A program made the translations under genes and the position numbers. This document shows, piece by piece, positions 8,220 through 17,178 of a DNA stretch of 64,000 bases. Position 1 is the stretch's first letter; the number at the start of each line of letters is the position of its first letter. The stretch is from Nonomuraea sediminis (lineage in GTDB: Bacteria > Actinomycetota > Actinomycetes > Streptosporangiales > Streptosporangiaceae), in contig NZ_JAHDTI010000006.1 of assembly GCF_018531495.1 (NCBI RefSeq), positions 186,001 through 250,000 of the forward strand, given 5' to 3'. The notes beneath the pieces were generated by a model. That model did no database searches, was not told the origin of the DNA, and saw only the letters and a program-made list of their open reading frames with translations.

Positions 8220-8294
8220 GATGTCCTCCTCGAGGGTACTGCGGACATCGGACCAGGAGTTGCTTACCGCTGTGTTGCAACCCGCTGTACTCCG

Positions 8295-9215
8295 TTACTT
8301 GAGCGCTCCCGTCGTCAGGCCCGACTGGATCTGCCGCTGGAAGATCACGTAGACGACCAGCATCGGCAGGATCGCCATCGTCAGCGCGGCGAAGAGCGCG
8401 GAGAAGTCGTGCTCGTATCCCGCGGCCGTGGAGATGTCGGCGATCCCCTGAGTGAGCACCCACTTGTCGCGGTCCTGCAGCAGCACCAGTGGGAGCTGGT
8501 ACTGGTTCCACTGGCCGAGCACGTTGAAGATCGTGATGCTGACCAGACCGGGCCGGGCCATCGGCAGCATGATCTGGAAGAAGACGCGGGTGTGCGAGGC
8601 ACCGTCCACCATGGCCGCCTCGGCCACCGCCGTGGGCAGGGTGCGGAAGAACGCCGCCAGGAAGAAGATCGTGAACGGCATCGAGTACGCGACGTAGACG
8701 AGGATCAGTCCCGCGTGCGTGTTGATCCCGATGTACGGCCCGATCAACGGCACCTGCTGCCCGATGTTCTGCACGACGAAGAACAGCGGCGACAGCGCCA
8801 GGAACACCGGGAACGCGAGCCCCGACACGAACAGCAGGTAGATGGCCCGGTTGAGGCGGAAGGAGTAGCGGGCCAGCACGTAGGCGGCCATCGAGCCGAT
8901 CAGCATGGTCCCGAAGACACCGAAGCCGACCACGATGACGCTGTTGAGCATGTACTGGCCGACGTGCGCCTTGTCCCAGGCCCTGACGAAGTTGTCCCAG
9001 TGCAGCGTGGCCGGCAACGTCCAGGCGTTGCCGAAGATCTCGTCCTCGCTCTTGACCGAGCTCAGGAACGTCCACAGGATCGGCACCGCCACCAGCACGG
9101 TCCACACCAGCAGCGCCACGTGGGTGAGCGCCGACAGCGGGCCGAGCTGCCGCCTGCGCTCCTTGCGGGCGATCTTCCTGGAGTTCGCGACCGTCCACGA
9201 GGTCGTCGTCGTCAT
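8295..9215 (-). CDS. ngcG: ABC sugar permease, NgcG-like (MalG type)
   Basis: 306-residue inner-membrane permease with six hydrophobic segments. The EAA loop, contacting the ATPase, is in the segment AVAEAAMVDGASHTRVFFQI around residues 200-220. Start set at the ATG at 9215, sharing one base with the stop of the upstream permease. Third component of an RpiR-SIS-ngcE-ngcF-ngcG operon, which by homology with Streptomyces NgcEFG imports GlcNAc and N,N-diacetylchitobiose. No ATPase is encoded nearby. Confidence 0.85.
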   Translation of the reverse strand: MTTTTSWTVANSRKIARKERRRQLGPLSALTHVALLVWTVLVAVPILWTFLSSVKSEDEIFGNAWTLPATLHWDNFVRAWDKAHVGQYMLNSVIVVGFGVFGTMLIGSMAAYVLARYSFRLNRAIYLLFVSGLAFPVFLALSPLFFVVQNIGQQVPLIGPYIGINTHAGLILVYVAYSMPFTIFFLAAFFRTLPTAVAEAAMVDGASHTRVFFQIMLPMARPGLVSITIFNVLGQWNQYQLPLVLLQDRDKWVLTQGIADISTAAGYEHDFSALFAALTMAILPMLVVYVIFQRQIQSGLTTGALK

Positions 9216-10126
9216 CAGTACTCGATTCGTTCGCGGCGGGACAGCCGCAGCGACAGGATCGCGAAGCCAACAGTGAAGAAGAACATGACGACGCCCATGG
9301 CGGAGGCGTAGCCGAAGCGGAAGTTCTGGAAGGCGGTGCGGTAGATCTCGGCCGCCATGACCGTGGTCGACCAGTCGGGCCCGCCGTGCTGGTCGGTCAT
9401 CACCCAGACGACCGCGAAGACGTCCAGGGCCAGGATGCCGAGGTAGACCCAGGCCACCTGGACGGTGTCCCACAGCAGCGGCAGCGTGATCCGGAAGAAC
9501 AGCGCGAACCTGCCCGCGCCGTCGATCCTGGCGGCCTCGAACATGTCGTTGGGGATCGAGGCGAGCCCGGCGGAGAAGAGCACCACGTAGAAGCCGACCG
9601 CCTGCCAGACGAGCACGCCGAGCACCGACCAGAAGGCGATCTTCGTGTCGGACAGGAACCCGAACGGCCCCAGGCCGATCCCCATCAGCGGGGCGTTCAG
9701 CATCCCGCTGCCGTCCGGCCTGAACACCTGCTGGAACAGCACCCCGACCACGGCCACGGCCAGCACCTGCGGGAAGAAGAACACCACCCGGTAGAAGCCG
9801 GACCCTCTGATGCCGGACACCCCCTGTCCCCCGCCGCCCACACTGAGCAGGAAGGCGAAGAACAGGGCGATGACGATCGTGAACAGCGGCAGCAGCACCA
9901 GCAGTGCCAGGTTGTGCCGCACGGCCCGCCAGAAGATGTCGTCGTTGAACAGGCGGACGAAGTTCTCCAACCCGATGCTCTGCGGGCTGGCGTTCACACC
10001 CCGCCAGTTCGTCGTGGAGATCTGGAAGGCCTGGGCGTACGGCGCGAGCACGTACGTCACGTAGAGCACCACCGGGGCTGTCAGGAACGCGGTGATGAAC
10101 AGCCCACGGCGGTATCTGTTGAACAT
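9215..10126 (-). CDS. ngcF: ABC sugar permease, NgcF-like (MalF type)
   Basis: 303 residues, six membrane segments starting with ITAFLTAPVVLYVTYVLAPY. The EAA loop is in MFEAARIDGAGRFALFFRIT. Start and stop each overlap the neighbouring transporter genes by one base (TGATG), giving strict translational coupling in the order binding protein, this permease, NgcG-like permease. Confidence 0.85.
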   Translation of the reverse strand: MFNRYRRGLFITAFLTAPVVLYVTYVLAPYAQAFQISTTNWRGVNASPQSIGLENFVRLFNDDIFWRAVRHNLALLVLLPLFTIVIALFFAFLLSVGGGGQGVSGIRGSGFYRVVFFFPQVLAVAVVGVLFQQVFRPDGSGMLNAPLMGIGLGPFGFLSDTKIAFWSVLGVLVWQAVGFYVVLFSAGLASIPNDMFEAARIDGAGRFALFFRITLPLLWDTVQVAWVYLGILALDVFAVVWVMTDQHGGPDWSTTVMAAEIYRTAFQNFRFGYASAMGVVMFFFTVGFAILSLRLSRRERIEY

Positions 10127-11532
10127 CAGCGCTTGAACTTCTTGATCGAGGAGTCGTTCTTGATGTCGTCGGCCTTCTTCTGGATGCGCTCGAGGTACTT
10201 GTCAGGAGTGAGGTCGCCGGACATCAGCGCGCCGGTGGCGGCGATCGCCTCGTCCTTGAGCGGGCCGTACCACGACTGCCACTGGTAGTAGACCGTGTTG
10301 GTGCCCGCCGCCTTCAGCGCGTCGGTGGCGCTCTGCGCGCCGGGCGACAGCTTGCGGCCCTCGCCCGCTCCCTTGACCTCGGTCACGGTGTGGACGAGCT
10401 CGCTGAAGTCGCCGGCCGCCTTCTTCGACAGCATGGCCCGCAGGTACTCCAGGCCGCCCTGCACGTTGGCCGCCTTGGCGGGGACGATGAAGTTCTCGCC
10501 CGGCTGGGTGTGCAGCGTGCCGGTGGGCATCTTGTCGTCCTTGCCGAAGTCCGGCAGGGCGAACATCTGGTACTCGAAGTCCGCGGGCGTGGTCTTGGCC
10601 TGCTCGTTCTCCAGCCACGAGCCGGCGGGCAGCATGGCCACCTCGTACTTGTTCTGCGCCGTCTGGGTCTGCACGTGGTCGAGCCCGGCGGTGCCCTGCA
10701 GCAGGTACTTGGCGCCGACCTCGGCCCAGGCGGTGGCCGACTGCTTCATCGCGTCGCTCTTCCAGGCGCCGTCCTCGAGGTTGTCGATGTTGACCAGGAC
10801 CTCGGGTCCGCCGATCTTCGCGGCCAGGGTGAGGAGCGGCTCGTAGAGGTACTGCGGGAACTTGCCCGCGTAGGTGAAGGGCGCCATCTTGCCGGACTTC
10901 TTGATGGTCTCGCAGAGCTTGAGGAAGTCGTCCCAGGTCTTCGGCGGCTCCCAGCCGTTCTCCTTGAAGACCTTGCCCGAGTACCAGATGCCGAAGATGT
11001 AGTTCACGTAGCCCAGCACGCTGAACTTGCCGTCGTAGGTGCCGAACGCGATCACCGACGGGTCGAGCAGGTCCTTGACCTTGGTCGACGGGTCGTCCCA
11101 GCTGGGCGCGTCGAGCAGCGGGGCGAGGTCGGCCAGCTGGCCGTCCTGGGCGAGGGCGCCGAAGTCCATGGCGTTGGCGCCGGAGTTGTCGATGACGTCG
11201 GGCGGGTTGCCGCCGGCGAAGCGCGGCTGCAGGACCTTCGTGATCTCCTTGGTGAAGTTGTGCTTGACGTCCACCTTCGGGTACTTGCCCTTGAACAGCG
11301 GCTCGTGGATGTCCTTGGCGTAGGCGTTGCCGAAGCCGCCGTCGAAGATCCACACCTCCAGCGGTTTGCCCCCCACGCCGAAGGGATTGTCCGCGCTGGT
11401 CGGGACTGCCGCGGGCGCCGACGAGGCCGGCGTGGACGACGGGGTGGCGCACGCGGCCAGCGCGCCCGCCAGGGGGACGAGCGCGGCCGCGCGAAGGAGT
11501 TCGCGACGGTTGATGCGGGGGGTGTCCGACAT
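10126..11532 (-). CDS. ngcE: GlcNAc/diacetylchitobiose-binding lipoprotein, NgcE-like
   Basis: 468-residue extracellular solute-binding protein. A twin-arginine-like N-terminus (NRRELLRAAALVPLAG) leads into the lipobox LAAC with C28 as lipidation site, then a Ser/Ala/Pro linker. The mature part includes KPLEVWIFDGGFGNAYAKDI and LGYVNYIFGIWYSGKVF, features I associate with the NgcE branch, which binds GlcNAc and its dimer. Its AGGAG Shine-Dalgarno lies just downstream of the SIS gene, so it should be cotranscribed with the RpiR and SIS genes. Confidence 0.85.
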   Translation of the reverse strand: MSDTPRINRRELLRAAALVPLAGALAACATPSSTPASSAPAAVPTSADNPFGVGGKPLEVWIFDGGFGNAYAKDIHEPLFKGKYPKVDVKHNFTKEITKVLQPRFAGGNPPDVIDNSGANAMDFGALAQDGQLADLAPLLDAPSWDDPSTKVKDLLDPSVIAFGTYDGKFSVLGYVNYIFGIWYSGKVFKENGWEPPKTWDDFLKLCETIKKSGKMAPFTYAGKFPQYLYEPLLTLAAKIGGPEVLVNIDNLEDGAWKSDAMKQSATAWAEVGAKYLLQGTAGLDHVQTQTAQNKYEVAMLPAGSWLENEQAKTTPADFEYQMFALPDFGKDDKMPTGTLHTQPGENFIVPAKAANVQGGLEYLRAMLSKKAAGDFSELVHTVTEVKGAGEGRKLSPGAQSATDALKAAGTNTVYYQWQSWYGPLKDEAIAATGALMSGDLTPDKYLERIQKKADDIKNDSSIKKFKR

Positions 11533-11549
11533 GTATGACTCCTGACTTC

Positions 11550-12284
11550 CTATGCTCCGCGTCTGATCCGCCCTGCGTAGCGGTTCTCCAGGGCCTTGTT
11601 GTGTTCGTCACCGCCGGCCACGTTCGCCGACAGGTAGATGGGTGGCGTCTCGCCGAGCGCCACGAGCTGCTCGACCGCCTCGGTGACCATCAGCTGGGCC
11701 AGCAGCGCCGAGGTGATCGTGGACACCGCACCGTAGCTGCCGCCGCCGGGCAGTTCGAGGATGGCGTCGCCGTACGGCGCGCCGTTGTCGAGCACGACGT
11801 CGGCCAGGTCGAGCAGCTTGCGGCCCGACGGGTGGCGCGAGGTCATCTGGGTGGAGTGCTTGACCGAGGTGATGGCGATCAGCTGGTGGCCGCGGTCCTT
11901 GACGAGCCCGGCCAGCTCGACCACCACGCCGTTCACGCCGGAGCTGGAGATCAGGACGAACACGTCCTGCGGCTGTACCGGCGCCAGGTCGAGGATCTGC
12001 TGGGCGACCGCGGGGTCGCGTTCGAGTTCTGGCGTGAGCACGGATGGGGGCTGCCCGCCGTACAGGACGAGGTCTCTGGGGGTGAGGCGGTTGCTGGGGA
12101 CCAGGCCGCCGGCGCGTCCGGCGATCTCCATGGCGATGGCCTCGGAGTGGCCCGAGCCGAAGGCGTTGACGACGCCGTCGGCCCTGATGGCCGCCACGAC
12201 CAGGTCGGCGGCCCGCCGAATCTGGTCGCGCTGGGATTCGGCGACCTCGCGGGCCAGTTCCAGGACCTGTGTTGCGTAGGACAA
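11550..12284 (-). CDS. SIS-domain phosphosugar-binding protein (UPF0309 type), copy 1
   Basis: 244 residues, TTG start at 12284 with GGAG upstream inside the end of the RpiR gene. The SIS (sugar isomerase) fold is shown by VVNAFGSGHSEAIAMEIAGRAGG and VFVLISSSGVNGVVVELA. The family binds phosphorylated amino sugars and may act as isomerase, etherase or deaminase-like enzyme; the reaction is not established. Located between its RpiR regulator and the NgcEFG-like transporter. It closely resembles the second copy at 18671-19417, including the C-terminal YAGRIRRGA. Confidence 0.85.
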   Translation of the reverse strand: MSYATQVLELAREVAESQRDQIRRAADLVVAAIRADGVVNAFGSGHSEAIAMEIAGRAGGLVPSNRLTPRDLVLYGGQPPSVLTPELERDPAVAQQILDLAPVQPQDVFVLISSSGVNGVVVELAGLVKDRGHQLIAITSVKHSTQMTSRHPSGRKLLDLADVVLDNGAPYGDAILELPGGGSYGAVSTITSALLAQLMVTEAVEQLVALGETPPIYLSANVAGGDEHNKALENRYAGRIRRGA

Positions 12285-12286
12285 GA

Positions 12287-13156
12287 TCAGCCTCTCTCCA
12301 CCCGATGACTCTCCACGGCGCTGATGGTCAGCTCGAAGGCCTGGTTGGTGCGCTCGTAGGTGCGCTGCGCGACCGCCACGTAGACGGCGTCCAGCACGAA
12401 CAGCTGGGAGTGGACCGCGGCCAGGCCGCCGAGCCTGAACGTCGTCTCCCTGCTGGCGGTGGTCAGCACTAATCCGGCCAGCTCCGCCAGCGGCGAGCGG
12501 GCGAACGAGGTGACCGCGACCGTCATGGCACCGTGGCTGCCGGCCTCGACCAGGGCCTCCATCACCTCGCGGGTGCGGCCCCGGTGGCTGATGCCGATGG
12601 CGACGTCGCCGGGGCCGAGCAGCGCGGCCTCCGACAGCGCCTCGTGGGCGTCGCCCGCGCTCCAGCACGGCATGCCGATCCTGCGCAGCCGCCCTTCCAG
12701 CATCTTGGCGACGTTCCCGCTGGTGGACACGCCGAACAGCAGCACGCGGCGGGCCACCACGACCGCGTCGGCCACCTGGGCGACGGTCTCGAGGTTGAGC
12801 TGGGCGGCGGTGTCCTGGATGAGCCGGGTGTCGGCGGCGGCCATCACCTCGATGGCCGCGTCCAGCGGGTCGTCGGGGCCGATCTCGTGGCCGACGCCCG
12901 CCCCCCAGCCCGCCTGCGCGGCCCTGCCGGTCTCGGTGGCCAGCGCGACCCGCAGCTCGGCGTAACCGGAGAAGCCGAAGGCCCGGCAGAACCTGGTCAC
13001 GGTCGCGGGTGAACTGCCCGCGCGCTCGGCCAGCTCAATGATCGTGGAGCGGGCGGCCTCGGCCGGCGCGCCCAGGATCACCTCGCCCACCCGGCGCAGC
13101 GCCTCCGGCAATGCGGGGAGCTCGGTCTCGATACGGCCTAGGGCACCTGAAGTCAC
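12287..13156 (-). CDS. MurR/RpiR-family regulator, copy 1
   Basis: 289 residues. The N-terminal helix-turn-helix (IIELAERAGSSPATVTRFCR, about residues 40-60) is followed by a SIS domain from about 115 with VVVARRVLLFGVSTSGNVAK and GDVAIGISHRGRTREVM that should sense a sugar phosphate. GTG start at 13156 with GGAAGG upstream. First gene of the operon RpiR-SIS-ngcEFG. The promoter faces that of the kinase gene, so one operator could control both. Paralogous to the regulator at 19414-20283, which has the same length. Confidence 0.9.
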   Translation of the reverse strand: MTSGALGRIETELPALPEALRRVGEVILGAPAEAARSTIIELAERAGSSPATVTRFCRAFGFSGYAELRVALATETGRAAQAGWGAGVGHEIGPDDPLDAAIEVMAAADTRLIQDTAAQLNLETVAQVADAVVVARRVLLFGVSTSGNVAKMLEGRLRRIGMPCWSAGDAHEALSEAALLGPGDVAIGISHRGRTREVMEALVEAGSHGAMTVAVTSFARSPLAELAGLVLTTASRETTFRLGGLAAVHSQLFVLDAVYVAVAQRTYERTNQAFELTISAVESHRVERG

Positions 13157-13190
13157 GAATATTCCTTCCGAATACCCGGTCTTCTGGCGA

Positions 13191-13229
13191 AAATTATTCT
13201 TGCTTCCCGGTCACGTCAAGACCCACAAT
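13191..13229. promoter_or_regulatory. overlapping divergent promoters for the RpiR operon and the sugar kinase
   Basis: Minus strand: -35 TTGACG (13219-13214), 17-nt spacer, -10 TAATTT (13196-13191) for the RpiR gene. Plus strand: -35 TTGCTT (13200-13205), 18-nt spacer, -10 CACAAT (13224-13229). The kinase GTG lies 6 nt after that -10, so its mRNA should be leaderless. The two promoters interlock face to face, so one polymerase or repressor should exclude the other. Confidence 0.6.
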
Positions 13230-13235
13230 CCAACC

Positions 13236-14168
13236 GTGACTAAATCGCTCGTGATCGGTGTTGACGCCGGCGCCACCTCCACGCGCGTTTCCGTGCACGC
13301 GCTCGACGGCACACGGGTCGGCTACGCCAAGGCGGGTCCCGGCAATCCCACCGCCCACGGGCTCGCGAAGGCGGTGTCGGCGATCGCCGCGGCGCTCGAC
13401 CAGGCCACCGCCCAGGTGGATCCCGGGGACGTGGTCGCCTCCCTGGCGGGCGTGGCGGGGAGCGCCGACGAGCTGGCGTCCGAGCTCGCCAAGGTCTGGG
13501 CCGCGCGAGGCATCCCCGCGGGCCCGCGGACCATCGGCGACCTGCCGATCGGCTACGCGGCGGGCGCCTCCTCCCCTGACGGCTCGGTGCTGCTGTCGGG
13601 GACAGGTGCGGACGCCGCCCGCATGGCCGGGTTCGAGCTCGACGCGATCGCTGACGGGCTCGGATGGCTGCTGGGCGACTACGGGTCCGGGTTCTGGATC
13701 GGCCGGGAGGCGGCCAAGGCCACCGTGCACGCCCTGGACCGCGGCGAGCCGACCGGCGTGCTCGGGGCGCTCGTGATCGAGCACTTCCTGGGCTCGGCCG
13801 CCGACCTGCCGCCGCGCGGGCTCGCCGACCGGATCGTCCGGCTCGCGCAGGCCGACCACATGCGTCTGGCCGCCCTGTCGGCGCTGGTCAGCCAGGCCTT
13901 CGAGGCCGGCGACCCGGCCGCCGCCGCGATCGCGGCCGAGGCGGCCAGGCACCTGGTCGCCACGCTGCAACGGGTGCACGCCGGCGGTCCCGTGGTGCTC
14001 ACCGGCAGCGTGCTGACCTCCGCGGGTCCGGTACGGCAGGCCGTACGTGACCTGCTCGAGGACTACGACGTGCGCACCGCGGGGGACGCGGCTGGGGCGG
14101 CGGCGTGGCTGGCCGCGCGCGAGCTGCTCGACGAGCCTGAGCAGGTGCACGCGGCATTCACCCTTTGA
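13236..14168 (+). CDS. BadF/BcrA-type N-acetylglucosamine kinase
   Basis: 310 residues, GTG start. ASKHA ATPase fold: VIGVDAGATSTRVSV is the phosphate-1 motif, VLLSGTGADAAR the phosphate-2 region, and DGLGWLLGDYGSGFWIGREA the characteristic GlcNAc-kinase loop (like human NAGK). It should phosphorylate imported GlcNAc or a related amino sugar at O6. Placed between the two amino-sugar transport modules, and the only plus-strand gene of the region. Its 3-prime end overlaps the convergent permease gene by 11 nt. Confidence 0.85.
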   Translation: MTKSLVIGVDAGATSTRVSVHALDGTRVGYAKAGPGNPTAHGLAKAVSAIAAALDQATAQVDPGDVVASLAGVAGSADELASELAKVWAARGIPAGPRTIGDLPIGYAAGASSPDGSVLLSGTGADAARMAGFELDAIADGLGWLLGDYGSGFWIGREAAKATVHALDRGEPTGVLGALVIEHFLGSAADLPPRGLADRIVRLAQADHMRLAALSALVSQAFEAGDPAAAAIAAEAARHLVATLQRVHAGGPVVLTGSVLTSAGPVRQAVRDLLEDYDVRTAGDAAGAAAWLAARELLDEPEQVHAAFTL

Positions 14169-14976
14169 CGGCGCCCGCGGTCATCCCGGCGCCCACCCGC
14201 CGCTGCAGGAACAGGAACAGCACCAGCGCGGGCAGCGCGAACAGGCCGGCCGCGGCCATCGTGGCGCCCCAGTCGGTGCCGAACACGTCGCGGAAGGACG
14301 ACAGCCACACCGGCAGCGTCCGCTTGTCCCTGGCCTTGATGATCAGCACGTTGACGAAGGCGAACTCGTTCCACGCGGTGATGAAGCCGAACAGCGAGGT
14401 CGCCATCAGCCCCGGCGCCAGCAGCGGGAAGACCACCCTGCGGAAGGCGGCGGCGCGCCCGCACCCGTCGACCAGCGCCGCCTCCTCCAGCTCTGCCGGG
14501 ATCGCGGCCAGGAACCCGCGCAGCGTCACGATCGTGAACGGCAGCGTGATCATGAAGTAGACGCCGGTCAGCATGGCCAGCGAGTCGAGCAGGTCGGTGT
14601 CCCTGGCGATGATGAACATCGGCACCAGCAGCGCCTCCCACGGCGCCATCTGCGCGGCGAAGACCCCGAGCACGAAGGCCCCTCGACCGCGCCAGCGCAG
14701 CCGCGTCACGGCGAAGGCCGCCAGCAGCGCCACGACCAGGGCGAACAGCACAGCCGCCGCGGTGACCGCGAGGCTGTTGCGGGCGTAGGTCCAGAACCCG
14801 TCAGCCCGCACGGCGGCCGCGAAGTGCTCGAGCGTGGGGTGCAGCGGCCAGAACGACGGCGTCTCCGCCTGGATCTCCCTGGTCGGCTTGAACGCGGTGG
14901 CGAACATCCAGTACACGGGGAAGATCGTCACGATCAGGACGGCGACGGCCGTGGCGTTGAGCGCGAGCCTCCTCAT
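14158..14976 (-). CDS. ABC sugar permease (MalG type), second amino-sugar module
   Basis: 272 residues, six hydrophobic segments. The EAA loop is in ELEEAALVDGCGRAAAFRRV. ATG start at 14976 overlaps the upstream permease stop by 4 nt. Last gene of the SBP-permease-permease set downstream of the GH16 enzyme. Together with the two preceding genes it resembles the DasABC (chitobiose) class. It needs an ATPase from elsewhere. Confidence 0.85.
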   Translation of the reverse strand: MRRLALNATAVAVLIVTIFPVYWMFATAFKPTREIQAETPSFWPLHPTLEHFAAAVRADGFWTYARNSLAVTAAAVLFALVVALLAAFAVTRLRWRGRGAFVLGVFAAQMAPWEALLVPMFIIARDTDLLDSLAMLTGVYFMITLPFTIVTLRGFLAAIPAELEEAALVDGCGRAAAFRRVVFPLLAPGLMATSLFGFITAWNEFAFVNVLIIKARDKRTLPVWLSSFRDVFGTDWGATMAAAGLFALPALVLFLFLQRRVGAGMTAGAVKG

Positions 14977-15854
14977 GAGCGGACCATCCTGCGCAGGTTG
15001 CTGATCAGGGCCACGGCCAGCAGCACCACGGTCAGCATGGCCACGGCCGAGCCGAGGTCGTAGCGGTGCAGCGAGCGGGCGACGCGGAAGGCGTAGACGG
15101 GCAGCGTGGTGGTGGCGCCGTCGGGCCCGCCCTGGCTGAGCACCCAGATCTGCGGGAAGCACTTGGCCACCCAGATCACCTCGAGCGAGGCCACCAGCGC
15201 GAACAGCTGCCGCAGTATCGGCGCCGTCACCCGCCAGAACACCTGCCATCCGGTGCCGCCGTCGATCCTGGCGGACTCGTACAGCTCCGCCGGGATCGTG
15301 GTGAGCCCGGCGTAGAGCGTGAGCGCGGCGAACGGCACCGACTGCCAGACCACCAGGATCACCAGCACGGCGAACATCGACGGCCCGTCGGCGAACCAGC
15401 TGTGCCCGCGGAACCCGGTCAGCCCCGCCTGGACCAGCAGCCAGTTCACCACGCCGAGCTCCGACTGGAACAGCCACTGGAAGATCGTGGTGGCGGCGAT
15501 GACCGGGGTGGCCCAGGCCAGCGCCAGCGCGCTCATCAGGGCCACCCGCAGGCCGCGCCGCAGCCGGGCCAGCAGCAGCGCGACCAGCGTCGACAGCACG
15601 ACGATGAGCACCACGTTGATCGCGGTCCACACCGCCGTGCGCAGCACCACGCGCCAGAACTCCTGCCCCCTGACGAGCTCGAGATAGTTGTCCAACCCGG
15701 CGAACGCGGCGCCGCCCCTGATCAGCTCGCCCATCCTGAAGTGCTGGAAGGAGATCACCGCCGCCTTCAGCATCGGGTAGACCAGCAGGAAGGCGGCGCC
15801 GACCACAGTGGGCGCGATGAGCAGGTACGCCCAGAGATCACGCTTTCTGAGCAT
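14973..15854 (-). CDS. ABC sugar permease (MalF type), second amino-sugar module
   Basis: 293 residues, membrane segments beginning with LWAYLLIAPTVVGAAFLLVY. The EAA loop is in LYESARIDGGTGWQVFWRV. It starts at an ATG one base into the stop of the binding-protein gene and ends in a 4-nt overlap with the MalG-type gene, so all three are coupled. Confidence 0.85.
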   Translation of the reverse strand: MLRKRDLWAYLLIAPTVVGAAFLLVYPMLKAAVISFQHFRMGELIRGGAAFAGLDNYLELVRGQEFWRVVLRTAVWTAINVVLIVVLSTLVALLLARLRRGLRVALMSALALAWATPVIAATTIFQWLFQSELGVVNWLLVQAGLTGFRGHSWFADGPSMFAVLVILVVWQSVPFAALTLYAGLTTIPAELYESARIDGGTGWQVFWRVTAPILRQLFALVASLEVIWVAKCFPQIWVLSQGGPDGATTTLPVYAFRVARSLHRYDLGSAVAMLTVVLLAVALISNLRRMVRS

Positions 15855-17104
15855 CAGGATCCGCTGTTGAGCGTCGTGGTGATCGCCGCGGAGACCTTCC
15901 GCGCCTCGGCGGCCGGGTCCGCGCCGGTGAGCACGGCCGTCATGTACTGCTTGATGACGGTGGTGGCCTCGACGGCGGCCCAGTTGGGCGTGTTGGGGGT
16001 GGCCCGGCCGTTGGCGGCGGCCCTGGCCATGGCGGCGGTGCCCTCGTCGGAGTCCAGCACGCCGGCGAGCGAGGTCCTGTTGGGGACGAAGCTCATGGTC
16101 CTGGCCAGGTCGGTCTGGAACTTCTCGCCGGCCAGGGCCTTGACGACCTCGTAGGCCTGGTCCTGGTGCTTGGATGCGGCAGGGACGATCAGGTCGGAGC
16201 CCCCAGTGAACACACTCCCCGGCTTATCCGGATTTTTCCCCGGAATCGGGAAATATCCGATCTTGTTCTTCATGCCTGGCTCTACCTCGAGGACGCGGGC
16301 GGTGATGCCGGGGACCGCGATGATCTGGGCCGTCCTGCCCTGGGCGAAGACCTCGTGCTGGGGCGGGTTGGCCTCGTCGGCGTCCTTGGGGCCCCTGCCG
16401 AGCGCCTGGAGCCGCTTGTAGAAGTCCATGGCGGCCAGCGCCTGCGGGCTGTCCAGGGCGCCCTTCCACTTGCCGCCCTCCTGGACGGCCAGGTCGCCGC
16501 CCTCGTCCCAGATGAAGCCGGCCAGGGCGTACCAGGTCTGGCCGGTCAGATAGATGCCCTGGTCCGGGGCCTTGTTGAGCTTCCTGGTGATGGTCAGCCA
16601 TTCGTCGCGGGTGGTGGGCGGGGCCTTGATGCCCGCCTTGGCGAACAGGTCCTTGTTGTAGACGACCACCCGGTTCGCCGCGTACCACGGGATGCCGTAC
16701 TGCTTGCCGTCGATGTTGCCCGGCTGGGCCAGGCCCGGCAGCCAGTCCTGGCCGTGCAGGTCGGCCACCTTGCCTGTCAGGTCGGTGACGCCGCCGCTCG
16801 CCGCGTACTGGGCGACCTGGGTGTTGCCGACCTCCATCACGTCGGGGGCGTCGGTGCTGGCCAGGGCGGCGGTGACCTTCTCGCCGATGCCGTCCCAGGC
16901 CTGGATCTGGATGTCCAGGTCGACGCCCTGGTGCGCGTGCTCGTAGTCGGTCTCGAAGGACTTGAGCAGGTCCTTGGTGACGCTGCCGTCCATGATCCAG
17001 ACGGTCAGTCTGGCCGGGCCCTGCGTGGCCGCCGGCTGCTGCGCCGGGGACCCGCAGGCCGCCAGCGCCAGCACCGCGACCGCTGCGGTGAGGGGGTGTC
17101 GCAT
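15854..17104 (-). CDS. sugar-binding lipoprotein, DasA-like
   Basis: 416 residues. Short Sec signal with lipobox LAAC (C17), then RLTVWIMDGSVTKDLLKSF and the family-1 solute-binding features PDVMEVGNTQVAQYAASGG and GIPWYAANRVVVYNKDLF. ATG at 17104 with GAAGG upstream. The likely ligand is a chitin- or glucan-derived oligosaccharide. The adjacent secreted CBM3-GH16 enzyme suggests that the module imports the products released by that enzyme. Confidence 0.85.
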   Translation of the reverse strand: MRHPLTAAVAVLALAACGSPAQQPAATQGPARLTVWIMDGSVTKDLLKSFETDYEHAHQGVDLDIQIQAWDGIGEKVTAALASTDAPDVMEVGNTQVAQYAASGGVTDLTGKVADLHGQDWLPGLAQPGNIDGKQYGIPWYAANRVVVYNKDLFAKAGIKAPPTTRDEWLTITRKLNKAPDQGIYLTGQTWYALAGFIWDEGGDLAVQEGGKWKGALDSPQALAAMDFYKRLQALGRGPKDADEANPPQHEVFAQGRTAQIIAVPGITARVLEVEPGMKNKIGYFPIPGKNPDKPGSVFTGGSDLIVPAASKHQDQAYEVVKALAGEKFQTDLARTMSFVPNRTSLAGVLDSDEGTAAMARAAANGRATPNTPNWAAVEATTVIKQYMTAVLTGADPAAEARKVSAAITTTLNSGS

Positions 17105-17129
17105 GATGCCTTCTCGGTGGGGGGTGGGT

Positions 17130-17173
17130 GTACGGCATGCCTTTGACACGGGTCCGCGTACGGCATGCCGTAC
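17130..17173. terminator. GTACGGC inverted repeats between the GH16 and binding-protein genes
   Basis: GTACGGCATGCC at 17130-17141 is followed at 17158-17173 by GTACGGCATGCCGTAC, a perfect 16-bp palindrome, directly after the GH16 stop codon. It can fold as a strong hairpin without a U-tract. It may attenuate transcription between GH16 and the transporter, or be a copy of the interspersed GTACGGC repeat family seen at 45255 and 61526. Confidence 0.5.
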
Positions 17174-17178
17174 CGGGA

